Below are positions 22,897 through 30,268 of a stretch of DNA of 64,000 nucleotides, in pieces (the stretch's first letter is position 1; the number at the start of each line of letters is the position of its first letter). Made by a program: the position numbers and the translations under genes. Source of the DNA: DATJLY01 sp963773665 (GTDB lineage: Bacteria > Pseudomonadota > Alphaproteobacteria > ATCC43930 > CGMCC-115725); the NCBI GenBank assembly GCA_963773665.1, contig CAVZBZ010000002.1, positions 310,001 to 374,000 on the forward strand. Reading direction: 5' to 3'. The notes below the pieces were generated by a model. The model saw only the letters and a program-made list of their open reading frames with translations, was not told the DNA's origin and did not search any database.

Positions 22897-25152
22897 ATGG
22901 CCTACACGATCGTTCCGCCTCAGGCCCCGGAGTCTGCGCCGTCGCGTTTTAAGATCGTTCCGCCGTCCGAAGAACCGAAGGCGCCGAATTACACGATTGT
23001 TCCTCCCGACGAAGCGCCGCCGAAATTCACCGTCGTTCAACCGACGATCTCAGTTAGGCCCGCCGCTCCGACACTCGGCGGTCGGCTCATTCAGGGATTC
23101 ACTGATTTCCCCGCAGACACGATGGAGACCGCGCACGACGCGCTAAACGACGCGCAGCAAGGTCTAGATACGGTCTTCAAGGCGCGCGGCGTGGTGCAGA
23201 AGGGACTGGGTGCGTTGGAATTGGCCGGCGCCGGGGTTGATTATGTCAGCGCGCCCATGACCGGCGCTATTCGTTCGGCGTTCGGCGATCCCTTGGAGAG
23301 AGCGACGGGCCATCCTGGTCTGTCTCGTGAGATTGGCGATTGGGGAACGACCGCCATTCAGATAGCGTTGGGCCTGCCTCGCGCGAAGGCGGCCGAGGAT
23401 GTGGTGAGGACGCTTGGCGAGACGCATCTTGCCACGGGCATCAAGGAAGCCGTGTCGCCGACCTCGCTTGCGCCGCATGAGACGGTTTCGCTCGTCGAGA
23501 AGGGCAAACCGACATTCACGGCGCCGCAGGCCAAGGTTGCGGAATACAACATCCGCGCCGGGACCGCAGCCTTGGCGCAGGCTCGCGAAATTGCCGCCCA
23601 TGATTTGGAGCAATTCCGTCACGGCATGGCACAGTTACCGGCGGGCGGCGTCGAGAGATTGCCGGATGGTACGGTGCGCGCGATCCCCGGAACTCAGGTG
23701 GATTTCATCGACGCCATAGAATCGGGCAGCATTGGCCGCCTGCCGCCGGAGCAACAGGCGGCAGCACAGAAATTGCGGACCATGTTCGATACGTGGCGCG
23801 ACAAGGTGCGCGGTCTCGGCAAAGGCTACCTTGAGAACGCCATAGAGGATTATTTCCCTCATATATGGACGGAGCCGACGCGCGCAGCGACCGCGCAAGA
23901 TGCAATGGACATCGAGATCGGCCGCTCAATCACAAGACGCTCGCTCACGGGCCGCGCCTCTTTCCTAAAGCAGCGGACGATCGGCTCTACGGTCGAAGGG
24001 ATGGCGAGGGGGTTGACGCCCGTTACCACCAATCCGCTCGACCTCTCGCTCATCAAATTGAACGAGATGCAGAAGTTCTATTACGGCAACGTCATCCTGC
24101 GCGACATGAAGGCGACGGGACTTGTCCGTTTTGCGAGGAACGCGCGAGGCGTCCCGGATGGATGGCGCGCGCTTGACGGGAACGAATTCCGAATCTTTGC
24201 GCCCGCGATGAGAGCGGAGCATTTTGCCGCTTACGATCCGCAGCTTCGCAAGGGTTTGCAATCCGTCGCGGATTTCCTAGGTATAGACATCAAGACGCCG
24301 CTGACGGACAAGATTCTCAAGAGTGGCACGTATGGTTATACCGGAAGAAGCCTTCGTGAAGTGGTCGCGCGTTTCGGAGGAGACGAGGCGATCCTTATGC
24401 ACGAGATTGGGCATCAGCTCGACTACCGCTACCGACTTGCCGAGTTTTTTGGCCGCGATCATCTTGCATGGCAAGAGCTTGGCAGCCTCGCGCGCCTACG
24501 GGCGCCTGCCGGCGCCAACATCCCGCCAGAATACCTTCAATATCTTCTGACGCCGGCTGAGCGCATCGCCAACCTGTTCCATGCCTATTGGCATGCGCCG
24601 GGCGAGTTGAGAAAGACGGCGCCGCGCGCCGCCGCCATCCTCGATCGCTTCCTCCAATCTCACCCCGACTTGAAAGCGGCGGTCGATCGCGTCAAGCCGT
24701 CCGTCCAAATCAAGGGCGAGACACGGGAGGAGACCGGCATAGGACCGCAATTCGTCGGAAACTACTACGCCCCCACTCCGGTCCATCGCATCCTCAGCAA
24801 CTACCTTTCCCAAGGCTTGCGCGGCAACGCCCTCTACGACGCCGTTCGATCCGCCGGCAATTCCCTGAACCAGTTGCAACTCGCATGGCCGGGTTTCCAT
24901 GCGCTGTTCGTCACCAACGACACGGCCGTGAGCGAGATGGCGCGTGCCGCCGAACGTGCCGCCGAGGGAGAATTTGGCAGGGCGGCAAAATCATTTCTCG
25001 CGGCGCATACGATCGTCGGGCCGGTCATTCAAGCGGTGCGCGCCGGTTCCAAGCTGCGCTCGGCGTACCTTGCCGGAGATCATGCGCCAAAGGAGATGAA
25101 GCGTTTCGTCCAAGCGCTGGTTGCAGGCGGCGGGCGAAGTCAAGATGGATGA
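22897..25152 (+). CDS. Large polyvalent-type protein with IVPP repeats and HExxH-like motif (N-terminal part)
   Basis: The 751-residue protein has four short repeats at the N-terminus (YTIVPP, FKIVPP, YTIVPP, FTVVQP; about residues 3-48), probably flexible. A helical hydrophobic region follows (LGALELAGAGVDYVSAPMTG). Around residue 500 is ILMHEIGHQLDYRYRLAEFF, an HExxH zincin-type motif of unproven activity. The C-terminus RSAGNSLNQLQLAWPGFHAL, FVTNDTAVSEMARA resembles large polyvalent proteins of phages and plasmids. It stops just as the next frame takes over the same theme, so the two ORFs may once have been, or still be, one product. Confidence 0.8.
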   Translation: MAYTIVPPQAPESAPSRFKIVPPSEEPKAPNYTIVPPDEAPPKFTVVQPTISVRPAAPTLGGRLIQGFTDFPADTMETAHDALNDAQQGLDTVFKARGVVQKGLGALELAGAGVDYVSAPMTGAIRSAFGDPLERATGHPGLSREIGDWGTTAIQIALGLPRAKAAEDVVRTLGETHLATGIKEAVSPTSLAPHETVSLVEKGKPTFTAPQAKVAEYNIRAGTAALAQAREIAAHDLEQFRHGMAQLPAGGVERLPDGTVRAIPGTQVDFIDAIESGSIGRLPPEQQAAAQKLRTMFDTWRDKVRGLGKGYLENAIEDYFPHIWTEPTRAATAQDAMDIEIGRSITRRSLTGRASFLKQRTIGSTVEGMARGLTPVTTNPLDLSLIKLNEMQKFYYGNVILRDMKATGLVRFARNARGVPDGWRALDGNEFRIFAPAMRAEHFAAYDPQLRKGLQSVADFLGIDIKTPLTDKILKSGTYGYTGRSLREVVARFGGDEAILMHEIGHQLDYRYRLAEFFGRDHLAWQELGSLARLRAPAGANIPPEYLQYLLTPAERIANLFHAYWHAPGELRKTAPRAAAILDRFLQSHPDLKAAVDRVKPSVQIKGETREETGIGPQFVGNYYAPTPVHRILSNYLSQGLRGNALYDAVRSAGNSLNQLQLAWPGFHALFVTNDTAVSEMARAAERAAEGEFGRAAKSFLAAHTIVGPVIQAVRAGSKLRSAYLAGDHAPKEMKRFVQALVAGGGRSQDG

Positions 25153-26161
25153 GTTCTGGCGCGCCTCATCCGGCAATTTCGTGCAGTCGCTCAAGAACGG
25201 AACGCTCCTCAAGGATATCTTTGGGGAGTTCAAGGCGTCGCCCGTGAAGGCGTTTCCAAGACTCGTTGCGAGGACGATGGATTTTCTCGCCGCTCCGGTC
25301 ATGGACTACATGGTGCCGCGTGCGAAGCTCGGGGTCTTTTCCAATCTGTCCGGGGATTGGCTCCGGCGGAATCCGAACGCCTCGCAAATGGAGTTCCGCG
25401 CGGCCATGACCGAGATATGGGATTCGGTCGATAACCGGCTCGGCCAGATGGTCTATGACAATGTGTTTTGGAACAAGACGGGGAAAGACCTCGCCTTTCT
25501 GGCCGTCCGCTCGGTCGGATGGAACCTCGGCACGGTTCGCGAGCTAGGCGGCGGTGCGGTCGATACGGCGACGGCCGCCTATCGCATGATGACGGGCGCT
25601 GATCCGCAGTTAACGCATCGAATGGCCTATGCGTTCTCGTTGCCTTACGTCGTCGGCCTTGAAGGGGCCATGTTGACGTATGTAGCAACCGGCCATCCGC
25701 CTCTCGAATTGATGGATTATTTTTTCCCGCCAACAGGCGGAACGACTCAGAGCGGGCTACCGGAGCGGGTCAATTTGCCGTCCTACCTGAAGGATGCCGT
25801 CGAGTTCAATGCCGCGCCGTTTCAGACATTGATGAACAAGACGCATCCGCTCTTCGAGATCGCGCAGGAGCTATACAAGAACCGCGACTACTACGGCGCC
25901 CTGATTGCCGATCCGCTCAAGCCGGGCGGCGGCCAACTTGTGGATTGGCTTCGCTACTTCGGCGGCGCGGTCGAACCATTCTCGCTCCGCGCGTTGCAAC
26001 GGATGTCTCAAGAGCCAGGATCGAAATTGCCGGTTTGGGTTTCGTTCTTCGGCATCCAACCCGCGCCAACGTTCGTTACGTCGCCGGAGCGAGCGGAAGC
26101 GATCGAGCGCCGCATGGAGCGGCCGGCGCGGCGGCGGAAGATGAGAGAGGAAAGTCAATGA
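25145..26161 (+). CDS. Large polyvalent-type protein, C-terminal part, hydrophobic
   Basis: The 338-residue protein begins MDEFWRASSGNFVQSLKNGT and continues with DFLAAPVMDYMVPRAKLGVF, VGWNLGTVRELGGGAVDTAT and two likely membrane-active segments (AFSLPYVVGLEGAMLTYVAT; PPLELMDYFFPP). From memory this matches the C-terminal (LPD38-like) region of one-piece polyvalent proteins. Its frame is +1 relative to the 751-residue ORF and overlaps it by 8 nt at ATGGATGA. There is no strong ribosome site, so coupling, frameshifting or a frameshift mutation are all possible. Confidence 0.75.
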   Translation: MDEFWRASSGNFVQSLKNGTLLKDIFGEFKASPVKAFPRLVARTMDFLAAPVMDYMVPRAKLGVFSNLSGDWLRRNPNASQMEFRAAMTEIWDSVDNRLGQMVYDNVFWNKTGKDLAFLAVRSVGWNLGTVRELGGGAVDTATAAYRMMTGADPQLTHRMAYAFSLPYVVGLEGAMLTYVATGHPPLELMDYFFPPTGGTTQSGLPERVNLPSYLKDAVEFNAAPFQTLMNKTHPLFEIAQELYKNRDYYGALIADPLKPGGGQLVDWLRYFGGAVEPFSLRALQRMSQEPGSKLPVWVSFFGIQPAPTFVTSPERAEAIERRMERPARRRKMREESQ

Positions 26162-26508
26162 CTGGAACGAAACCTGCGGCAAGACCCGGAGGGTCTGATA
26201 CGACCGCTCTATTGCCTCCAGCGGATATCGACCCCAATTGGTCCAAGGAATATTCGGATTTGGTCGATGAGATGACCACCCTTTTATGGAGGCCCGGCAC
26301 GAAGCCTGAGCTTCGAGAGCGTGTGCGGCTCCTGCTTAGCAGCAAATTCTATGACTTCGTTGATATCCGTGTGTACGGTTCCGCCACACGAACAGGCAAA
26401 ACTCGCTGTGTCCTTGAGGTTACGGATCGTTTGCTTCGACTCGCTGCCGCAGTGCGGGCAAACGACTATGATGCTGTCGCTGTCATTGAGCATGACATTC
26501 GCTCCTAG
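26158..26508 (+). CDS. Hypothetical protein, 116 residues (overlaps antisense zinc-ribbon gene)
   Basis: The ATG overlaps the stop of the preceding gene by ATGA, which supports translation. The product starts with a disordered Pro/Gly/Thr stretch, then DPNWSKEYSDLVDEMTTLLW. The second half (from about residue 43) lies opposite the reverse zinc-ribbon gene at 26284-26493 and may be a shadow of it. No family is recognised. Confidence 0.45.
   Translation: MTGTKPAARPGGSDTTALLPPADIDPNWSKEYSDLVDEMTTLLWRPGTKPELRERVRLLLSSKFYDFVDIRVYGSATRTGKTRCVLEVTDRLLRLAAAVRANDYDAVAVIEHDIRS
26284..26493 (-). CDS. Small zinc-ribbon protein
   Basis: The 69-residue protein carries CPHCGSESKQTIRNLKD and a second knuckle FACSCGGTV, giving a C-x2-C...C-x-C zinc ribbon followed by a helix (INEVIEFAAKQ). 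ATG 26493 has AGGAG 8 nt upstream, a better site than the in-frame ATG at 26523. It runs against the direction of the operon and wholly overlaps the forward frame 26158-26508. The motif quality suggests this strand is truly coding. Confidence 0.6.
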   Translation of the reverse strand: MLNDSDSIIVVCPHCGSESKQTIRNLKDTASFACSCGGTVHTDINEVIEFAAKQEPHTLSKLRLRAGPP

Positions 26509-26540
26509 GTAGGTTGGCACCATCTAGGATAGCGACAAGG

Positions 26541-26569
26541 CGGGGCGGTCGGAATGGCCGCCCCGTTTT
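26541..26569 (+). terminator. Rho-independent terminator of the virion-like operon
   Basis: CGGGGCGG (26541-26548) and CCGCCCCG (26558-26565) make a perfect 8-bp stem with a 9-nt loop, followed at once by TTTT. It lies 33 nt after the stop of the forward frame at 26508. Confidence 0.8.
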
Positions 26570-26646
26570 CGATCGCTTGGCCAGTCCTTGACAAGGCGCC
26601 CTCTGCGTACCGAGATCACATGAGAGGACTAGAGAGAGGGCGAACC

Positions 26647-26961
26647 ATGAGCCAATTAGAAATTGAGGAAGCCCGGCTTTCGGAGACGCCCCGAAAGAGC
26701 ACAGACCGCGGGGATAACGATCTCGTGAAATGGATCGGCTTTTTTCTGCTCGCCGCTCCCGCTCTCGTGACCGCCTATAAGACATCATGGTGGAGTGACG
26801 CTTGCGACACTTACGCGGTCGGGGAATGGCCGCTTCTCAGTTGCGCGGCGATTTGCTGTCTCGGCGGGTGGATTGTTTTCTTGTACGCGAAGCTGCGCGA
26901 GGAACGCGCGCGATTCCGTAAGATGGTCGAGGACCGCTATTCCTCTTCAATACCACGATGA
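26647..26961 (+). CDS. Small membrane protein with two transmembrane helices
   Basis: The 104-residue protein has a charged N-terminus, helix WIGFFLLAAPALVTAY (about 29-44), a short loop DACDTYAVGEW, helix LLSCAAICCLGGWIVFLY (about 63-80) and a basic cytoplasmic tail. GAGGG precedes the ATG. A two-helix protein after a terminator could be holin-like or an exclusion protein, but nothing specific supports that. Its 3' end overlaps the convergent Dam gene by 125 nt. Confidence 0.65.
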   Translation: MSQLEIEEARLSETPRKSTDRGDNDLVKWIGFFLLAAPALVTAYKTSWWSDACDTYAVGEWPLLSCAAICCLGGWIVFLYAKLREERARFRKMVEDRYSSSIPR

Positions 26962-27418
26962 TGCTCGGGAACGGCGCGGTCTTGGCCGTGCCATCAAATC
27001 GTAGGCGACCTTTCAGAAATCGAATCTCCGCTCCCGCATCCACGAGCATGTGGAACCAAGCCGTATCCGTGCGAGCGGGCACGAGCAAGATAACGGTTGC
27101 GCCATCGTGCGCCGCCTCGATCGCCTTGCGTACCCACGCGGCGAGGTTGCGGCCGTAAGGCGGATTGCAGAACACGGTCCCATGCCACGGCTGCGCAAGT
27201 CCGTCATCGTCGGCGCTGTAATATCGCCGGCAGAGCGCGTTGTGAGGCTCGGCTGCCGCGTCGAGATCAAATCGAAATTCGGAGTCGAGCGCGGCAAAGA
27301 GATCGCGCGGCGTCGCCCAGTTCTGGCGGGTGGAGCGGTGATATACCGGCTTCCGCAACCGGCGACGATAAGCCCGCTGGCGATCGGCGTTCGTCTTGTA
27401 TTTTCGAGGGCGCCCCAT
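26837..27418 (-). CDS. Phage-type DNA N6-adenine methyltransferase (Dam family)
   Basis: The 193-residue protein has the Dam-phage family layout: a basic N-terminus, then NWATPRDLFAALDSEF, FDLDAAAEPHNALC and the catalytic NPPYG (85-89), ending with AWFHMLVDAGAEIRFLKGRL. It methylates adenine in DNA; the recognition site is unknown. Such enzymes protect element DNA from host restriction or mark it. It is on the reverse strand with its own upstream region, where a perfect 11-bp palindrome ends 5 bp before the ATG. Confidence 0.9.
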   Translation of the reverse strand: MGRPRKYKTNADRQRAYRRRLRKPVYHRSTRQNWATPRDLFAALDSEFRFDLDAAAEPHNALCRRYYSADDDGLAQPWHGTVFCNPPYGRNLAAWVRKAIEAAHDGATVILLVPARTDTAWFHMLVDAGAEIRFLKGRLRFDGTAKTAPFPSIIVVLKRNSGPRPSYGIARVPRAASRTRKQSTRRDSKSPRN

Positions 27419-27423
27419 GGCGC

Positions 27424-27450
27424 TTTCGTAACATGCGAGATGTTACGAAA
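27424..27450 (-). promoter_or_regulatory. Perfect 11-bp inverted repeat at the dam start
   Basis: TTTCGTAACAT (27424-27434) and ATGTTACGAAA (27440-27450) flank GCGAG. The repeat ends 5 bp before the reverse ATG (27418), so in mRNA it would enclose the ribosome site, and in DNA it would be an operator. No T run is present. Regulation of the methylase by a dimeric repressor or by the hairpin itself is likely. Confidence 0.65.
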
Positions 27451-27750
27451 CCAGAATAGGCACAGAACGTAGAAGCGTTCCAAACTAACGGCCGTGGGCT
27501 GTATTACATGGGATGGGGATTCCTGGGGGGACGGAACGCTTGGGGTAACCACGCTCATACGAAACCGCGACCGATGCCTTTGCCGGGCGTGCGGCAGGCC
27601 GGGGCCGAGGGCCGGTTGTAATCAAGCCGGGCAAAAACCCTCCCTGAAATCGGGGGCTGGAATATCGCTGATGTCTGCCGTTTCGACACGCCCATTCCGG
27701 ATGAGCAAAATCCTTTTGCTTTATGCCCAGTGATATGAGACATTGAACAA

Positions 27751-27805
27751 GCCTTGTCTCCGACAAGGCGAGCCGGCGCCAGCGTTCCAGCGCCAGCACC
27801 GGCTC
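27751..27805 (+). promoter_or_regulatory. Two stacked hairpins in the 5' region of the 27829 operon
   Basis: GCCTTGTC (27751-27758) pairs perfectly with GACAAGGC (27762-27769) around a 3-nt loop. GAGCCGG (27770-27776) then pairs with CCGGCTC (27799-27805), enclosing two copies of CGCCAGC. They end 24 nt before the start at 27829. The whole 410-bp stretch 27419-27828 has no supported gene; besides these hairpins and the dam palindrome it contains CTGTATTACATGGG (27499-27512). A structured leader or small RNA is possible. Confidence 0.5.
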
Positions 27806-27828
27806 TAACCCATGACATGGAGCAACCC

Positions 27829-28215
27829 ATGCCAAAGGCTAAGACCAATCCTACTACCTATTGCCATCTGTCTGCCGACGAATGCGCCGCGCAGTTCCCG
27901 CGGCTTATTTCGGCGATGAAGCACGCCGCGATCTTGTCCAGCGGCGAAGCGGCCTGCGGCCTGCGTGACTACAGGGACGCACGCTACGCCAGCACAACCG
28001 GACGCAATCCGTTTCCCATGCGCGACGGCGCCGATCCCATTGTCTCACCAATGACGCGCGCATGGGGCCAGAACATGCTGCGTTACGGCGGCGGCGAAGC
28101 GGTCGCGCATTTCGGCGGCCCGCTCGCGGTGATCCGCGCGGCGATCCGCTGCCATCATGCCATGGCCCGCCCTGTTCATGTCGCAATCCCGCGCGTCGAA
28201 GGGGGGGCGGCATGA
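27829..28215 (+). CDS. Hypothetical protein, 128 residues
   Basis: GGAG lies 6 nt before the ATG. The protein reads PKAKTNPTTYCHLSADECAA, then helices FPRLISAMKHAAILSSGEAA, and ends with HVAIPRVEGGAA. It looks soluble and globular. It starts a three-gene chain joined by ATGA overlaps (27829, 28212, 28484). No family is recognised. Confidence 0.65.
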   Translation: MPKAKTNPTTYCHLSADECAAQFPRLISAMKHAAILSSGEAACGLRDYRDARYASTTGRNPFPMRDGADPIVSPMTRAWGQNMLRYGGGEAVAHFGGPLAVIRAAIRCHHAMARPVHVAIPRVEGGAA

Positions 28216-28487
28216 TCCGCGTCGAGACAATCACTCTGCCGGCGGCTTGGGCGAGCGCCCTAGTCAACGGCGATTTCAGCGGGCTCGACAACATGGAACG
28301 CCAACGGTGCGAACGCTACGTCGCCGAGCTTGCCAATGACGGCTGGCACGTCATCGATGTGGCGCGCGACGATGACGGCGAAGGCTTAGAATCGCGCTTT
28401 ACGTGGTCATTCAATCTGTACGGCGGCGATTGCCAGGGCGGCGATGTTCTCGACTACATCGCGCATGTCAGGGAGGCGCGGCCATGA
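28212..28487 (+). CDS. Hypothetical acidic protein, 91 residues
   Basis: The protein starts by ATGA overlap and ends by ATGA overlap. It contains TLPAAWASALVNGDFSGLDN and a second acidic segment IDVARDDDGEGLESRFTWSF. This helix-then-strand, strongly negative composition resembles small phage proteins that mimic DNA, but that is only a composition argument. No family can be named. Confidence 0.65.
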   Translation: MIRVETITLPAAWASALVNGDFSGLDNMERQRCERYVAELANDGWHVIDVARDDDGEGLESRFTWSFNLYGGDCQGGDVLDYIAHVREARP

Positions 28488-28987
28488 AGGCAAAGAACTG
28501 GCGCCATTACTATTGGTATCGGCCGCTGACCCTGACCTGCCCGCCGAAAGACCCGGCGGTCATGCGCCGGCAATACGTCGCATGGCTTCGCCGCACGCGC
28601 GGCTGGGCCAAGGGCAGGGCCGAGGATTACGTGCTCAGCATGAGCGCCGCCACGCGCGCGGGCGGCGTAATCGACGGTCACGATTGCAAGACGTACCAGC
28701 GCAAGGTGATCTGGTTGAGCCTCCGTACGGCCGTGCGCGTGGTCCCGTGCTTCACATCAGCGCAAGGCCACTACCAGCCAAACTATTTCGACAATGGCAA
28801 CGGCGATCCGTGGTCGCATTGGAGCGCGCGACGAACCGGCGGAAGCGGCGTAACAGCGTATTGGGTCATACGCGATGGGCGAATGGTCGATAGCTATCTG
28901 ACGCAAGCCCGCGCCATGACCAAGGCCCGTGATCTAGCGGCGGCCGACGAGCGCGAGGCAATCGAGCGCGTGCCGCAAGCCGCATAG
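28484..28987 (+). CDS. Hypothetical protein, 167 residues
   Basis: It has a basic, aromatic N-terminus (KAKNWRHYYWYRPLTLTCPP), an RRTRGWAKGRAEDYVLSMSA segment and a C-terminal helix (ARAMTKARDLAAADEREAIE). It contains two Cys far apart and no membrane segment. Last gene of the chain; a strong hairpin follows. No family is recognised. Confidence 0.65.
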   Translation: MKAKNWRHYYWYRPLTLTCPPKDPAVMRRQYVAWLRRTRGWAKGRAEDYVLSMSAATRAGGVIDGHDCKTYQRKVIWLSLRTAVRVVPCFTSAQGHYQPNYFDNGNGDPWSHWSARRTGGSGVTAYWVIRDGRMVDSYLTQARAMTKARDLAAADEREAIERVPQAA

Positions 28988-28992
28988 CGACG

Positions 28993-29041
28993 TTGGTTGA
29001 TCCCTGCCCCGCGGTGCGAACGCGGGGCAGTATTGAACCAA
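28993..29041 (+). terminator. Long hairpin between 28987 and the recombinase gene
   Basis: CTGCCCCGCG (29004-29013) and CGCGGGGCAG (29021-29030) form a perfect 10-bp stem with a 7-nt loop. An outer TTGGTT / AACCAA pair (28993-28998, 29036-29041) extends it. No T run follows. It may end the three-gene chain or regulate the recombinase start, 14 nt downstream. Confidence 0.5.
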
Positions 29042-29054
29042 TGGAGCGTGAGAC

Positions 29055-29666
29055 ATGAGCAACCCTAAACGCGTGGCCATCTATACGCGCGTGAGCACCG
29101 ATGGCCAATCGGTCGAAAACCAGCGCCGCGAGCTTCGCGCGGTCGCGGAGCGGCACGGATGGGAGATAGTCGCCGAGTTTTCCGATCCTGGCGTGAGCGG
29201 GGCGAAGGGCCGCGACAAGAGGCCGGGTTTCGACAAGCTCTTGAAGGCGGCGACGCGGCGCGAGATCGACATGATCGCGGCATGGTCCGTTGACCGGCTC
29301 GGCCGCTCGTTGCAGCATCTCATCGCCTTCCTCGGCGAGATACATGGCGCTGGGGTTGACTTGTATCTGCATACGCAAGGGCTCGACACGTCAACGCCCG
29401 CCGGCCGCGCCATGTTCGGAATGCTTTCCGTCTTTGCCGAATTTGAGCGCAGCATCATTGTCGAGCGCGTCAATGCGGGGCTTCGCCGGGCGCGAGCACA
29501 AGGCACGCGAAGCGGCAAAGCCATAGGCCGCCCGCGCATTGACGACGCGACCGCGAAGGCGATCCGCAAGGCATTGGCCAAGGGGCAAGGCGTCAATGCG
29601 ATTGCGCGCGAGATTGGCATCGCCAGCGGGACCGTTCGGAACGTGCGCGACCGGACGGCCGACTAG
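29055..29666 (+). CDS. Serine recombinase (resolvase/invertase family)
   Basis: The 203-residue protein has the catalytic serine S14 in AIYTRVSTDGQSVENQ, the arginine-rich active-site segment AWSVDRLGRSLQHL, the long E helix (GMLSVFAEFERSIIVERVNA) and a C-terminal HTH (GQGVNAIAREIGIASGTVRN). This is the size of a small resolvase or invertase. It has no obvious inverted target sites nearby. As the element already has a tyrosine integrase, this enzyme may resolve dimers or invert a segment. Confidence 0.93.
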   Translation: MSNPKRVAIYTRVSTDGQSVENQRRELRAVAERHGWEIVAEFSDPGVSGAKGRDKRPGFDKLLKAATRREIDMIAAWSVDRLGRSLQHLIAFLGEIHGAGVDLYLHTQGLDTSTPAGRAMFGMLSVFAEFERSIIVERVNAGLRRARAQGTRSGKAIGRPRIDDATAKAIRKALAKGQGVNAIAREIGIASGTVRNVRDRTAD

Positions 29667-30176
29667 ATGATCCGCCTCGCCGCAATCGCTTTTGCCGCTA
29701 TTACGGCCGCGTTCTATCAGCCCCGCTATCTGCCCGACCCCGCCGTGACGCCCGGCGCGGTCAATCCCGCCGTGACGCAACAGGACATCCGCGAGACGAT
29801 CTGCCGTCGCGGCTGGACCGCGACCGTAAGGCCGCCAGAAGCCTACACAGAGCGATTGAAGCGCCAACAGCTATACGGGCGCGGCAGCTCGTATCGCGCT
29901 CTAGGCGAGCGCCTGCGCGACTATGAGGAAGATCACCTTATCCCGCTAGAGGCGGGCGGCAGTCCGGACGATCCGCGCAATCTTTGGCCCGAGCCGCGGT
30001 TTGGGGAATGGAGCGCGGCGGCTAAGGACCACCTTGAGCGCGAGATCAATTGGCGTATCTGCCACGGCCGCATGACGCTGGCCGAAGGGCAGGCGGCGTT
30101 CATGGGCGATTGGACGGAAGCCTATCGGCGGTATCTCGGCGAACCGCAGGATCGAGCGGGCGATCAGGCGAATTGA
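29667..30176 (+). CDS. HNH-like endonuclease-type protein with N-terminal hydrophobic segment
   Basis: The 169-residue protein starts at the base after the recombinase stop. The N-terminus (RLAAIAFAAITAAFYQPRYL) looks like a signal peptide or anchor. The core YEEDHLIPLEAGGSPDDPRN then LWPEP carries the D89-H90...N105 pattern of HNH (His-Me finger) nucleases, and LTLAEGQAAFMGDW-like C-terminal helix follows. Secreted HNH-like proteins of this pattern are common in alphaproteobacterial islands. The nuclease activity is inferred. Confidence 0.75.
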   Translation: MIRLAAIAFAAITAAFYQPRYLPDPAVTPGAVNPAVTQQDIRETICRRGWTATVRPPEAYTERLKRQQLYGRGSSYRALGERLRDYEEDHLIPLEAGGSPDDPRNLWPEPRFGEWSAAAKDHLEREINWRICHGRMTLAEGQAAFMGDWTEAYRRYLGEPQDRAGDQAN

Positions 30177-30268
30177 CCCGCCATAGCGGGGTTGGAGCAT
30201 ACCGGGTGCATACTGAAAGCGGGCCGGCCTCAAAATGGCGACCCGCTCTAGGTCAATTGATCCTTTGT

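Noticed and set aside
20541..26161. Ordinary prophage structural operon (capsid, portal, terminase)
   Set aside because: None of the proteins shows a terminase Walker/nuclease pattern, a portal-like wing or a recognisable capsid motif by eye; only polyvalent/internal-virion-like features were seen. A profile search could overturn this.
27485..27835. Reverse gene of 116 residues in the gap upstream of the 27829 operon
   Set aside because: The sequence is Pro/Gly/Arg-rich without domain or good start site, and it covers hairpins that look regulatory.
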